In this document: positions 1 through 8,817 of the stretch, piece after piece
Position numbering within the stretch: the stretch's first letter is position 1
How the letters are laid out: each line of letters starts with the position of its first letter
Source of the DNA: CAYQTL01 sp964420405
GTDB lineage: Bacteria > Acidobacteriota > Thermoanaerobaculia > Thermoanaerobaculales > Sulfomarinibacteraceae
Assembly: GCA_964420405.1 (NCBI GenBank)
Contig: CAYQTL010000012.1
Coordinates: 1-64,000 of the forward strand
Length of the DNA: 64,000 nt
Reading direction: 5' to 3'
Notes under the pieces: generated by a model
What the model saw: only the letters and a program-made list of their open reading frames with translations
Databases searched by the model: none
What the model was told of the DNA's origin: nothing
Made by a program: the position numbers and the translations under genes

Positions 1-27
1 GTCGAAGAGGGTGGGTGGGGTGGCCAT
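1..27 (-). CDS. Possible 5' end of a gene leaving the window
   Basis: Nine in-frame codons (MATPPTLFD) run off the left edge from an ATG at 25-27. A second in-frame ATG lies five codons upstream at 42. The residues TLFD resemble the start of LeuC-type dehydratases, but nine codons cannot support a family call, and there is no clear Shine-Dalgarno sequence. This may not be a gene. Confidence 0.25.
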
Positions 28-342
28 CAGCCGCCCGCTCATCCCGGGGGGTCGCCGGGCGCGGAGCGCATGAGAGAGCCGGCCCGCCGGACATGCTTCA
101 CATGCCGGGCCCCGTCGATCGTCGACACCACCTCCGCTCCCGCCCATGTGCAAACCCGCTCGACACGGAGGCGGCCACGAGCCCTTCGATGCGCGATGTT
201 CACTTTGTGTCCGAACCCTGCAGCTGCCACGAATCAGGCGCCGGCTCCCCGTGCCACGGGGCGCGGAGGATGTTCACTCAGAACTTACGCGATCTCGGGA
301 CGGGCCGCGATTCCGAGATCGCGGCGAATCCCGTGGTTGCTC
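28..342. other. Intergenic stretch, no gene seen
   Basis: No open frame here has a credible start or family resemblance. The only structure I see is the perfect inverted repeat at 288-323, listed separately. Confidence 0.5.
288..323 (-). terminator. Hairpin downstream of the arylsulfotransferase-like gene
   Basis: CGCGATCTCGG (288-298) and CCGAGATCGCG (313-323) form a perfect 11-bp stem around a 14-nt loop, 20 bases beyond the stop of the minus-strand gene. There is no T-run after it on the minus strand, so it may be a weak or factor-assisted terminator, or an mRNA 3'-stabilising stem. Confidence 0.45.
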
Positions 343-2070
343 TTACTGGATATAACCGATCGCCCGCAACTGCTCCTCTTGCAGCTTCCGCTCCTCGGCG
401 GTGAGCTCCTCCGAGTTGAGGCGGTCGTAGGTGCTCGGTCGGTACGGTGACGCTACGAGGGGGTTTTCCCAGGTGATCGCGCGTGCCATCTCCTCCGGCT
501 CGGCCGAAAGCACCTGAGCGTCGACGCACATCTCGACGTCCATGTACGGGTAATGCTGGGCCGCCACGAGCTTCTCGCGCCAGACGATCTCGTCGTCGTG
601 GCCCATCGTGTCGTCGAGCACGACGACCGGTCGCGGATCGTCGGGTCCCTGCAGTGTGGCGAGGAACCGCACCCGAAGCTCGCCGGGACCGAGCCTCGTG
701 TCGTCGAACCCGTACCGGACCAGCATCCCGGCGTATGGCGGAAAGACCAACCGGCCGCACTGGCTCGGCTCTCGGAGCACTTCCCGGCGTATGCCGTGGA
801 TCTCCCGGACGTCGTACTGCTCTGGGATGGCGAGCTTGGACAGCTCGATGCTGACGAACTGACGCTTGCTTCTGGGATCGACCCGCTCGGGCGAGAAGTG
901 CGGCAGCTCCTCGAACTGCGGACAGTGATCGAACGGATACCGCTCTGCCCGCATCGGAAGGTACGGGGCGACGAACTGCCACGCCACCTGGCCGTCCGGC
1001 CGGACTTCGAACACCCTCCCGCCCTGGCTCGAGGAGATCAGAACATTTCCATTGGGTAGTGGCTGGGAGGAGCCGGCGGTGGAAGAGAAGAAGTACCGGC
1101 CCTCGTAGGTCCACAGGTTCTCGCCGGTCCGCGGATCGATGAGCTCCACGGTGCTCCCACGAGCACCGTCCCCGGCGTGGTACCTGTTGTTGAAGAACAG
1201 GATGTTGCCCTGGCCGAGCCAGCCGCGCGGAATCATGATCGCCTCGTGCTGGTAGTCCAGACCGTCAGTGTGGGTCCAGACGATGCGGCCGGTCTCCCGC
1301 TCGATGATGAGCAGTGCGTTCAGGTTGCGGGCGCTCATCAGGATGTTGCCTGGCCGGAAGCGTTCGTCGCCGTCGTCGAACCACCGGTTCTCTGGCAGTA
1401 CGTTGATCGAGTTGATATGGGTCGCGTCCCATGCCTCCCGGTCCCAGCCCGGGAAGGCCTCTTCGAGGTGGTCCGGCGCCCACCACCTCCACACGACTTC
1501 GCCATGACGGTCAACCTCGACCAGGTAGTCGGCGCGAGCCGTGTTGGAGCGGCCGAGCACAAGATAGTGGCGTTTCGGAAGCTGGACCACATCGTGGTGC
1601 GGAAGGTGCTGGTCGTCGGGGAAGTCGTACCACCAAGTGAGATTGCCGTCCCAGTCGTACTCCTTGATCCGATTGTCGATCCCCATCACGTACAGGCGGC
1701 CACGGTCGTCGAGACGCACCCGACCGATCGCCCGCACCGCAGGCCAGCTATGGACGATCCGCCCATTCATGTCGAGGAGCACCGGAACACGGCGTTTGTA
1801 GAGGTCGAGGGTATACCCGTTGAAGGCGAGCTGCGGGAGGTAGACGTCAACCCACGAGGCCGAGTCCACGTGAGGAAGGTCCTCGTGCCTGTTGTCCAGC
1901 AACGTGAGATCGTCGATCGGTGTGGCTGGTGGATCGCGATCCGGCACGGCCGGCTCCCGGACGCAGCCGCCGGCCACCAGGAGCACCATCCCGATCGCCA
2001 CCGCAACGATGGAGTCGCGAGACAAATCAACCCCCCGGCCGTCCTCCGGCTCTTGGGCCCGGCTGCCCAT
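343..2070 (-). CDS. Arylsulfotransferase (ASST)-like lipoprotein with LGY-type C-terminus
   Basis: This 575-residue protein is predicted to be exported and lipid-anchored: a hydrophobic stretch at 21-35 ends in VAGGC with Cys36. The body resembles the arylsulfotransferase propeller family, which moves sulfate between phenolic compounds without PAPS. It has a His-His-Asp (LPHHD), a THINSINVLP segment, an SARN segment and a QHEA segment of the kind that carry the family's active-site His and Arg. Which His is the nucleophile needs an alignment. The start at 2070 shares its A with the stop of the upstream sulfatase-like gene (TGATG), implying coupled translation. A longer frame upstream runs through that gene and is not credible. 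The protein ends in LRAIGYIQ, matching the tails of its two sulfatase-like neighbours. Donor and acceptor are unknown. Confidence 0.8.
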   Translation of the reverse strand: MGSRAQEPEDGRGVDLSRDSIVAVAIGMVLLVAGGCVREPAVPDRDPPATPIDDLTLLDNRHEDLPHVDSASWVDVYLPQLAFNGYTLDLYKRRVPVLLDMNGRIVHSWPAVRAIGRVRLDDRGRLYVMGIDNRIKEYDWDGNLTWWYDFPDDQHLPHHDVVQLPKRHYLVLGRSNTARADYLVEVDRHGEVVWRWWAPDHLEEAFPGWDREAWDATHINSINVLPENRWFDDGDERFRPGNILMSARNLNALLIIERETGRIVWTHTDGLDYQHEAIMIPRGWLGQGNILFFNNRYHAGDGARGSTVELIDPRTGENLWTYEGRYFFSSTAGSSQPLPNGNVLISSSQGGRVFEVRPDGQVAWQFVAPYLPMRAERYPFDHCPQFEELPHFSPERVDPRSKRQFVSIELSKLAIPEQYDVREIHGIRREVLREPSQCGRLVFPPYAGMLVRYGFDDTRLGPGELRVRFLATLQGPDDPRPVVVLDDTMGHDDEIVWREKLVAAQHYPYMDVEMCVDAQVLSAEPEEMARAITWENPLVASPYRPSTYDRLNSEELTAEERKLQEEQLRAIGYIQ

Positions 2071-3680
2071 CAGTGGACGTAGCCGAGCGCCCGGAGGCTT
2101 TCGATCTCGTCCTCGTCGAGCTCGGCTTCGTCCACCACCGCCGTCGCCGCCTCCAGTCGCGCGGTCAGGATCGCCTGCAGCGAAGACATCTTCGGATAAC
2201 GGCCGCCAGCGAGGTCCCGGACCTCCCCCGGATCGCCCTGGAGGTCGTACAGCTCGTCCCGTTCGCCCGAACCGGTCCACGAGCGGATGAGTTTGTGCCC
2301 ATCCCACACCAGCGACGCCCGGTCGGCGGGTGCTTCAGGGCGGTAGGTCGCCCCGAAAATCGGCGCCTCCGACCATGCGTCACCCCGGATCAGTGGTACC
2401 AGGCTCCTGCCGGTGCGGTCCTCGACCGGCGGCAGCCCCATCAGCTCCACCACGGTCGGGAGGACGTCGACCAAGCCCACGGGCTGTCTGACCACAACCC
2501 CGCGGGGTAGGACACCCGGCGCCGTCATCACCAGAGGCACCCACAGCAACGAGTCGTACAGCTGGCTGATGTGGCCCACCAGACCGTGGTCGCCCAGACC
2601 CTCGCCGTGATCCGATACGAGCACGACGAGCGTGGCGTCAAGAAGACCCCGGGCACTGAGCCCCGCAAGCAGACGGCCGATCTCCCGGTCGGCGAACTCG
2701 ACCTCGCGGACGTAGCGCCGCCGGATCTCCACCAGCCCCAGCACCTCCTTGCAGGCGATGCGAAGCGAGGCGCGCAGCGGTCTTCCGCTGTCGTTTTCCG
2801 CGTGCAGCCTTGTCGGGAATCGTCCCTGCGGCTTACCCCCAGCTGCAGGTCCGCTCGCATGCCAGCCGTCAGGCGGCCCCAGCCGCACCCGGTCGCCGGT
2901 GGCACGGATCGTCTTGAGTTCGAACGCCCGGGAGGGGTCGTGGTTGCCCACGGGCTCCAGCCACAGCTCCGTCACGCCGATCGCCAGATCGAGCTCGAAG
3001 CTGTGCGCGCGACCATCGGTTCGGAACGTGCCCAGCTCTCTGTCTCCCGCGAGAACACGCACCTCGGGATACGTCTCATCCGGCGGCGTGTAGGGCTCGT
3101 GGGGATCCGAGTAGTGCGCCCACAGGAAATACGGCGACTCCACGCGGGCCTCGACGAGCGCCATCACCTCGTCGGTCACCTCCCGAGCGTCCTTCATCCA
3201 GTCCAGAGGGAAGTGGTCGCCGTAGTCCTTGAACCCCTGCATGTGGCCGAACTTCCGCTTCAGAACGCCGAGGCTGACTACGGCGGCGGTCTTGCGGCCG
3301 CTCGCCGCGAGGATCTCGGCGAGCGTCGGCGGCTCCGCTGCGAGGATCTGGTCGTTGTTCCGGACTCCATGATCGAACGGTAGAAGGCCGGTGAACAACG
3401 AGGAGTGGCTCGGGCCGGTAATCGGGATGTGGGAGTAGGCCCGTTCGAACCGCACGCCGCTCGCCGCGAGGCCGTCCATGACAGGAGTGTTGACCGCGCC
3501 TCCGTACGCGCCCACGTGGTCGGCCCGCAGGGTATCGACCACGATCAACAGCAGGTTCCGGGGTGGCGCCGACTCGGGCATCGCCGTCTCCCGGGCGCAG
3601 CAGGACAGCCCGAGGACCGCGAGCGCCGCCCACCACGCGACCGGCAACCCGGACCCCCGGAGGCTCTTCGACCGACGCAC
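2070..3680 (-). CDS. Sulfatase-like lipoprotein lacking the formylglycine residue
   Basis: This is an alkaline-phosphatase/sulfatase-superfamily protein of 536 residues from a GTG start at 3680. GTG at 3698 is an alternative, and neither has a strong ribosome site. RRSKSLR followed by a hydrophobic run and Cys27-Cys28 looks like a lipoprotein signal. Metal-ligand motifs are present (LLIVVDTLRAD near 44-54 and VSDHGEGLGDHG later). At the sulfatase signature, where families have C/S-x-P-x-R, it reads T-G-P-S-H (Thr88, His92), so formylglycine cannot form. Thr there is the nucleophile type of phosphatases and phosphodiesterases in this superfamily. A roughly 100-residue beta-rich insert interrupts the catalytic domain. 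The C-terminus is LRALGYVH. It lies between two partner genes on one strand. Confidence 0.8.
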   Translation of the reverse strand: MRRSKSLRGSGLPVAWWAALAVLGLSCCARETAMPESAPPRNLLLIVVDTLRADHVGAYGGAVNTPVMDGLAASGVRFERAYSHIPITGPSHSSLFTGLLPFDHGVRNNDQILAAEPPTLAEILAASGRKTAAVVSLGVLKRKFGHMQGFKDYGDHFPLDWMKDAREVTDEVMALVEARVESPYFLWAHYSDPHEPYTPPDETYPEVRVLAGDRELGTFRTDGRAHSFELDLAIGVTELWLEPVGNHDPSRAFELKTIRATGDRVRLGPPDGWHASGPAAGGKPQGRFPTRLHAENDSGRPLRASLRIACKEVLGLVEIRRRYVREVEFADREIGRLLAGLSARGLLDATLVVLVSDHGEGLGDHGLVGHISQLYDSLLWVPLVMTAPGVLPRGVVVRQPVGLVDVLPTVVELMGLPPVEDRTGRSLVPLIRGDAWSEAPIFGATYRPEAPADRASLVWDGHKLIRSWTGSGERDELYDLQGDPGEVRDLAGGRYPKMSSLQAILTARLEAATAVVDEAELDEDEIESLRALGYVH

Positions 3681-3718
3681 GGCCAGAGAGTCTAGCACTG
3701 CCGCACAGCGCGGGCGTG

Positions 3719-5980
3719 TCACTCGACGTAGCCGAGCTCGCGCAGCATCTCCCGATCGCTCGCGTCCTCCTCTGCGTCCGCCGCGGTGCGGGTCGACCCG
3801 ACCAGCGTCCGGGAGGCGAGCAGCTCGAGACCCGTGAACACCTCGAACCGCTCCAGCACCAGGTCGCGGGTCTCGTCCGGATCCTCGACAAGGTCGTACA
3901 GGCTGCCGATGTTGAAGGGCGAGAGCACCGCCTTCCATCGCCCGCTCCGGAAGCCGAGGACCGGCGGCTCGTGCGAGTTGCGGGCGAGAAACCACCGGTT
4001 GGGGTCCACCGAGGCGCGATCGAGAAGGTCCACGCCGTCCGCGGCCGACGACAACCCGACCCCTGCGATCCCCGCCAGCGTCGGCGCGAGGTCGGCGAGC
4101 GTCGCGATCCGCGCGGTGTCAATCCCAGCTGCGGAGAGGCTAGCCGGCAGCCGGAGTACGAACGGTACCGCCAGCATCTCGTCGAAGACGGTGCTGTTGT
4201 GGCCTATCCGGCCGTGCTCCCCGAGCGCCTCGCCGTGGTCGGACGTCACCAGAACCGCCGTGTCTGCCCAGCGCGGCCTCGCCTCGAGCGACCGCAACAG
4301 CTGTCCGAACGCTGCGTCGGCCCGCCGGAGGTTGCCGTCGTAAAGGTCGCCGACGTGACGAAGATCGTCGGCGTCGAAGCTCACGGCACCGCGGTTGAAG
4401 GCCCGCAGGGTCGCCCATCGGCCGTCCGCCGGACCGTCGTAGCCGGGTTGCGAGAACAGGTCGAACCGGGCGCCAGGGGCGTACGGCTCGTGGGGCGGGA
4501 CCATGTGGACGAGCAGGAATACCGGCGGCTCACCCACCTGCGCCTCGAGCCAGGCCTCCGCACGCCGGACGAGCGGGAACGGGTCAAGCGCGCCGGCGGT
4601 GTCGGCGTGCTCCCTCCAGCTCTCCGAGAACACATCGAATCCCTGGTCGAACCCTTTCGCGCGGCTGTTATTCGGCGTCGCGGAGAACGCGGCCGTCCGG
4701 TAGCCGGTTTCCCGTAGCGCCTCTGCGAGGGTGACGGCGTCCTCCCGCAGGCGGTCGCCTTTCGCGACCACTCCGTGGTGCACGAACGAGGTGCCCGTCA
4801 GCATGGTCGGAACCGAGCAGAGGGTGTATGGCGCGAGAGCGAAGACCCTGGTGAAGACGGCCGCGCCTCGCGCGAGCCGATCGACGTTCGGGGTCGTGGG
4901 ACGCTCTCCGCCGTAGCACCCGAAGTGGTCCGGCCGCGCCGCGTCGAGCACCACCACCACAATATCGGGCCTCGTCCCTCCCGCTGGCCTCCCCGGCGAC
5001 GCCTCGCCTGGGGACGGTGCCGTCGGGCTGGACAGGGCCGCGACTACGACGTCGACGGGCTCCGTCGTGTCGACCTGAAAGGCCACCACCGTCGCGCCGG
5101 CACCGATCCCCGACACGGGCCAGCGTCGTTCGGCATCGTACTCGCCAGGACCTAGGACAACCTTCTCCAGATGCAGCTCGCCACCGCGTCCGGGCCAGGC
5201 CACCGGCCGAACCTCCACCCGCTCACCGCGGCTGCCTCCCGCCCGTGCGACGCGCAGCTCGAAAGCCGTGTCGTCCCCGTCCAGCTGTAGCGGCGCCACC
5301 AGCGTCGCCGGACGGTCCAGTCGAAAGGCTGCCTTCGCGCCTTCGCCCACAGCGGGGACGTGGTCGGTGACGGTCACTCCGCCCCGACCGCTGCCGTCGG
5401 CGGCACGCAGCTGGAGAGACCGGAACCCGTACGAGTGAGGCCTAGGGTCGCCCCCGTACCCCGCCGCACGCGGCGACACCCCTTCTTCGAACCCGAGCAC
5501 CACCCGGTTGGTCCCTTTCAGCTGAACCGCAGCCGGGATCGGGACCTCGATGACCTGCCACCGTCGGCCGGCCGGGAACGCGCCGACCAGCTGTCCGTTG
5601 ACCGCGACCGTCATCCGTTGCCCGGCATCCGGAGAAAGGCCCGGGTAGGCGCGGCCGTCGAACCGCAAGACCCTGTCGCGCCGGTCCGGCAGCAGCAGGG
5701 CCACCTCGGCGCGCCTCCCCACCGCCCAGAGACCCCAGCTGCCGGCTCGCGTCCAGCCGCTCGGAAAGCTCAAACCGTGCGAGCGAAGCCGCGCGGGCTC
5801 GGCGAGAGAGTGCCGCAGCTCGACCGATACGTCGGCGACCTCGACCACCCGCAGATCCACCACGCGGCGACGACGTTCCTCGTCCTGTCCGCAACCGAGA
5901 CAGCACGCCAGGCCCCCGACCACCGCTGCTGCGGTCCACCCACGAAACACGGAGCGCCTCTTCGGGCTCGAAGCCAACAT
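3719..5980 (-). CDS. Two-domain sulfatase-like lipoprotein lacking the formylglycine residue
   Basis: This is a 753-residue exported protein. KRR, then a hydrophobic stretch and CLGC with Cys30, suggest lipid anchoring. Residues about 40-335 form a beta-rich N-terminal region I do not recognise. Residues about 336-753 are a sulfatase/alkaline-phosphatase-type domain with VVVVLDAARPDHFG and TSDHGEALGEHG metal motifs. The nucleophile segment is Y-T-L-C-S-V-P-T-M-L-T-G: Thr386 sits where sulfatases have Cys/Ser and Val390 replaces the conserved Arg. A formylglycine sulfatase role is therefore unlikely and a phosphoester hydrolase or transferase is more plausible. The start at 5980 has GAGG upstream. 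The C-terminus is LRELGYVE. It is followed after about 38 bases by the second sulfatase-like gene, so the two and the ASST-like gene form one operon. Confidence 0.8.
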   Translation of the reverse strand: MLASSPKRRSVFRGWTAAAVVGGLACCLGCGQDEERRRRVVDLRVVEVADVSVELRHSLAEPARLRSHGLSFPSGWTRAGSWGLWAVGRRAEVALLLPDRRDRVLRFDGRAYPGLSPDAGQRMTVAVNGQLVGAFPAGRRWQVIEVPIPAAVQLKGTNRVVLGFEEGVSPRAAGYGGDPRPHSYGFRSLQLRAADGSGRGGVTVTDHVPAVGEGAKAAFRLDRPATLVAPLQLDGDDTAFELRVARAGGSRGERVEVRPVAWPGRGGELHLEKVVLGPGEYDAERRWPVSGIGAGATVVAFQVDTTEPVDVVVAALSSPTAPSPGEASPGRPAGGTRPDIVVVVLDAARPDHFGCYGGERPTTPNVDRLARGAAVFTRVFALAPYTLCSVPTMLTGTSFVHHGVVAKGDRLREDAVTLAEALRETGYRTAAFSATPNNSRAKGFDQGFDVFSESWREHADTAGALDPFPLVRRAEAWLEAQVGEPPVFLLVHMVPPHEPYAPGARFDLFSQPGYDGPADGRWATLRAFNRGAVSFDADDLRHVGDLYDGNLRRADAAFGQLLRSLEARPRWADTAVLVTSDHGEALGEHGRIGHNSTVFDEMLAVPFVLRLPASLSAAGIDTARIATLADLAPTLAGIAGVGLSSAADGVDLLDRASVDPNRWFLARNSHEPPVLGFRSGRWKAVLSPFNIGSLYDLVEDPDETRDLVLERFEVFTGLELLASRTLVGSTRTAADAEEDASDREMLRELGYVE

Positions 5981-6059
5981 CCGGCCTCGGACAGGGTAAC
6001 CCGGGTCGTGGTCGGGCCCGCCGGACCTGCGAGGGTCGCGGCGAGCCGTTTGACCGACT

Positions 6060-7793
6060 TCACGCCTCCTCGCTGCCCGCCAGATACCCCTCGCGCTCGA
6101 GGTAGAGCAGCACGTCGCGGACGGCCTCCTCGGGGGTGATGTTGGAGGTGTCGATCCGGACCTGGGCGTCGAGCGGATCCTCGTAGGGGTCCGAGATGCC
6201 GGTGAACTCCTTGATGATGCCGGCGCGGGCCTTGGCGTACATGCCCTTCCGGTCGCGCTGCTCGCACACCTCGAGCGGCGTCGAGACATGGACCAGCACG
6301 AAGCCGCCGCACGGCGCGACGCCCGCGCGGACCTCCTTGCGGATCGCGTCGTAGGGCGCGATCGGCGCGCAGATCGCGATCCCGCCGGCGCGGGTGATCT
6401 CGGCTGCGACGAACCCGATCCGCTTGATGTTGAGATCCCGGTGCTCCTTCGAGAACCCGAGCTCCGACGACAGGTTCTTGCGCACCAGGTCGCCATCGAG
6501 CAGGGTGATGCCGCGCCCCCCGAGCTCCATCAGCTTGACCCGCAGGGCGTTGGCGATGGTCGACTTGCCCGAGCCGGACAGGCCGGTGAAGAACACCGTG
6601 AAGCCCTGCCGGTTGCGGGCGGGGTGACGGTGCCGCAGCTCCTTCTCCACCGACGAGTAGGTGAACCACTCGGGCAGCTCGCGACCGTCGTCGAGGCGCC
6701 GCCGGACCTCCGCCCCGTCGAGCTTCAACACCCGTGCGTCCGGGCTCAACTCGTCCACCCGGACGTAGCGGCGACGATGCTCCACGTACACCATCTCGCG
6801 GTACGGCACCATCCGGATGCCGACCTCCTCCCGGTGCGCTTCGACCAGCTCGATCGACGCCTCCAGGTCGTACGCCGGCGCCGCCGAGGTCTCCAGCACG
6901 GCGGTGGAGTGGTTGGGCTGCACCATCAGGTGGGTGCAGCCGTGGTTCTTGTGGACCAGCGCCTGCCAGAGCGCCTCGCGGGGACCGGCGTGCCGCGGCG
7001 CAAGAGGCAGCAGCGACAGCCGCGCCATGTACTTGGGGAAGTGTGGCAGCAGCGCCTGCAGGCAGCGCACCCGGGTGTAGTGGTCGGCGTCGCCCGGCTG
7101 GCTCAGACCGACCAGCGGGTGCAGCAGCAGGTTCGCGCCGAGGTCCAGCGCCGCCCGCTGGGTGGTCTCGTGCTGGGCGCGGTGCAGGGTCTGGTGCGTC
7201 TGGAACGCCAGCACCTGCCGCCAACCGAGCTTGGCGAAGAGCGCCCGCAGGTCCCTCGGAGTCTGGCGCAGCTCGCGGAAGTCGTAGTGGAGGGGCGCCT
7301 CGAGACCCTCGAGGGCCCCGGCGAGGGACACGGGACGGCGGCGCGCACGGTAGGCGCGGGCGACGTCCGAGCCGGCCTCCTCCTCGCCGAACAGCGCCAT
7401 GACCTCTGCGTCGAGGTCCGGCCGATAGATCTCGCCGATCGTCAGCGCCGCCAGCATCACGCCCTCGAGGTCACGCAGCGCGAGGGTGTCGCCAACCGCG
7501 AGGCCCTCGGCCGCGGCCGCGGTGACGTCCAGGGTCACGGGCATCGGCCAGACGGTGCCGTCCGCGAGGCGCATGTCGCGGCACACGGACTCGTGGTCGG
7601 CGCGGCCCATGTAGCCGACGAGCGGCGAGAAGCCGCCCGACATCAGCAGCTCCAGGTCGCACACCTGCCGCCGGTCCAAATCCCACGACGGCCAGTCGCG
7701 GGAGCTCGCGCGGATCTCCGCCGCGCGCTCCTCTGCAACCATCAGGTCCACCAGCGATCCCCCGTGGGGGGTGATGAGGTGCTCCACGTTCAT
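6060..7793 (-). CDS. Fused ATP-sulfurylase-like / APS kinase
   Basis: This 577-residue fusion pairs a sulfate adenylyltransferase fold (about 1-395) with adenylylsulfate kinase (about 396-577), the pair that makes PAPS, the donor for sulfotransferases. The kinase half is intact: GLSGSGKST (404-412), LLDGDLVRKNL and the GISDPYEDP segment. The sulfurylase half is eroded. The catalytic QTRNPxHxxH reads QTHQTLHRAQ (198-207), losing Arg, Asn, Pro and the second His, and the GRDHAGPG loop reads QPNHSTAV. Kinase activity is likely, while ATP-sulfurylase activity is doubtful. The start MNVEHLITPHGG is typical of the family; its GGAGGG site sits very close to the ATG. The sulfotransferase gene lies just upstream on the same strand, across a repeat-filled gap. 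Confidence 0.85.
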   Translation of the reverse strand: MNVEHLITPHGGSLVDLMVAEERAAEIRASSRDWPSWDLDRRQVCDLELLMSGGFSPLVGYMGRADHESVCRDMRLADGTVWPMPVTLDVTAAAAEGLAVGDTLALRDLEGVMLAALTIGEIYRPDLDAEVMALFGEEEAGSDVARAYRARRRPVSLAGALEGLEAPLHYDFRELRQTPRDLRALFAKLGWRQVLAFQTHQTLHRAQHETTQRAALDLGANLLLHPLVGLSQPGDADHYTRVRCLQALLPHFPKYMARLSLLPLAPRHAGPREALWQALVHKNHGCTHLMVQPNHSTAVLETSAAPAYDLEASIELVEAHREEVGIRMVPYREMVYVEHRRRYVRVDELSPDARVLKLDGAEVRRRLDDGRELPEWFTYSSVEKELRHRHPARNRQGFTVFFTGLSGSGKSTIANALRVKLMELGGRGITLLDGDLVRKNLSSELGFSKEHRDLNIKRIGFVAAEITRAGGIAICAPIAPYDAIRKEVRAGVAPCGGFVLVHVSTPLEVCEQRDRKGMYAKARAGIIKEFTGISDPYEDPLDAQVRIDTSNITPEEAVRDVLLYLEREGYLAGSEEA

Positions 7794-7895
7794 CCCTCCA
7801 GTCCTACGGCGAGGCGGGATCATACACAAACTGGCCGATTTCGACAGCCCGCGTCGGCCGTGACAGCGCCGGTCGGTCGGAGCGCCGGCGCGCCC

Positions 7896-8055
7896 GTAGC
7901 GCCGGCTTCCAGCCGGCAAGCATCCGCTCGAGCCCAGTCTCTCCGCCTGCGAAGCCTCTCCGTAGCGCCGGCTTCCAGCCGGCAGTCTCTCGGCCTGCGA
8001 AGCCTGCCACCTGGAAGGTGGCGCTACGGAAGGAGGCGCTACGGAAGGTGGCGCT
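7896..8055. repeat. Cluster of REP-like hairpin repeats
   Basis: Two copies of a palindromic unit (7896-7918 and 7962-7984) lie 66 bases apart, each followed by a GCCTGCGAAGCCT segment. A third unit at 8006-8027 has the stem GCCACC/GGTGGC instead of GCCGGC/GCCGGC around the same TGGAA loop. Two further 15-base partial copies (GGCGCTACGGAAGG) follow at 8020-8049. With the hexanucleotide tract this fills the 347-base gap 7794-8140. The same element recurs near 12.5, 16.1 and 48.3 kb. Confidence 0.8.
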
Positions 8056-8073
8056 GCGCGCGACAGACGCCAT

Positions 8074-8119
8074 CGGGATCGGGATCGGGATCGGGAACGG
8101 GTTCGGGATCGGGATCGGA
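8074..8119 (+). repeat. CGGGAT hexanucleotide tract with G-quadruplex potential
   Basis: Seven near-perfect hexamers run head to tail: CGGGAT three times, CGGGAA, CGGGTT, CGGGAT twice, then CGGA. The plus strand carries more than four GGG runs separated by three bases, which matches the classical G-quadruplex pattern. It lies just past the stop of the sulfotransferase gene. A similar tract occurs on the opposite strand at 16048-16082. Confidence 0.75.
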
Positions 8120-8140
8120 GTGACGGGATTTCGGGGCGCG

Positions 8141-8749
8141 CTACGCCTTGGCGCGGTTGCGGTACAGCGACCGGTCGACGACCGCGACCATCTTCTCGAC
8201 GTCGAGCCCGCGGCCGACGAAGTCGGCGATCTGCTCGGCGGCGGCCCGCGGGTTCGAGACGACGTCCGGGTAGTCGAGGTAGAGGGCGTCGAAGTTCTCG
8301 CGGAACCGCAGCTGGAACACGACCTTGTCCAGGTGCCCCCGGTACATGCGGATCATGTCCCCGTCGGCAGCCTCGTGCTCCTCGCCCCGCCGGTCGAGCA
8401 TCTTCGCCTGCGAGGCCAGCACCTCCTCGAGGTCCCGGCGCATGAAGATCACCTTGTACCGCGCATCGCCCGGCAGGTGGTTGAGCAGCGGCGACACGAC
8501 CTTGATCGCCTTGCCGCGGGCCTCCCTGACCCAACCGGTGTCCTCGGCATCCGCGAGGTCCTTGACGCGCTCGTCCTCGTAGTACCCCTTGGGGTTGTCC
8601 TCGTCGGCCGTGCGGACGTGGTCCACGACGAGCTCCATGCCGCCCGCCTCGAGCATCTTCATGGCCATCGACGTGCCCGAGCGCGGCAGACCCGAGACGA
8701 CCACCACCGGCGTGCCGTACCTCAGCGCACGCAGCACCTTGCCGAGCAT
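8141..8749 (-). CDS. Small PAPS-dependent sulfotransferase family protein
   Basis: This cytoplasmic-type enzyme of 202 residues, shorter than most family members (about 250-300), should transfer sulfate from PAPS. The 5'-phosphosulfate loop SGLPRSGTSM lies at about 19-28. The 3'-phosphate-binding strand is KVIFMRRDLEEVLASQ, followed by RGHLDK and an LDYPDVVSNP segment typical of bacterial sulfotransferases. It lies upstream of the APS-kinase gene on the same strand, so donor synthesis and use are adjacent. The acceptor cannot be read from sequence. A divergent phosphodiesterase gene begins 233 bases away. Confidence 0.8.
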   Translation of the reverse strand: MLGKVLRALRYGTPVVVVSGLPRSGTSMAMKMLEAGGMELVVDHVRTADEDNPKGYYEDERVKDLADAEDTGWVREARGKAIKVVSPLLNHLPGDARYKVIFMRRDLEEVLASQAKMLDRRGEEHEAADGDMIRMYRGHLDKVVFQLRFRENFDALYLDYPDVVSNPRAAAEQIADFVGRGLDVEKMVAVVDRSLYRNRAKA

Positions 8750-8788
8750 CGGCTCCTCCCCGCGGGCGCCGCGGCCACCCCCATCCGG

Positions 8789-8817
8789 TTGCGGCCGCGA
8801 TCGCAGCTGCCTATACT
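8789..8817 (+). promoter_or_regulatory. Sigma70-type promoter for the phosphodiesterase gene
   Basis: TTGCGG (8789-8794) and TATACT (8812-8817) are separated by exactly 17 bases, giving a 5' leader of about 160 bases before the TTG start at 8983. A short hairpin (CCGCGG at 8824-8829 and 8836-8841) sits just past the start site. Confidence 0.5.

Noticed and set aside
15..404. Plus-strand open frame at the left edge
   Set aside because: No ribosome site and no recognisable protein. It overlaps the 3' end of the arylsulfotransferase-like gene on the other strand and the hairpin.
7896..8119. Repeat cluster as the end of an insertion sequence
   Set aside because: No transposase, terminal inverted repeats or target duplication. 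The units are short hairpins found in other gaps as well.
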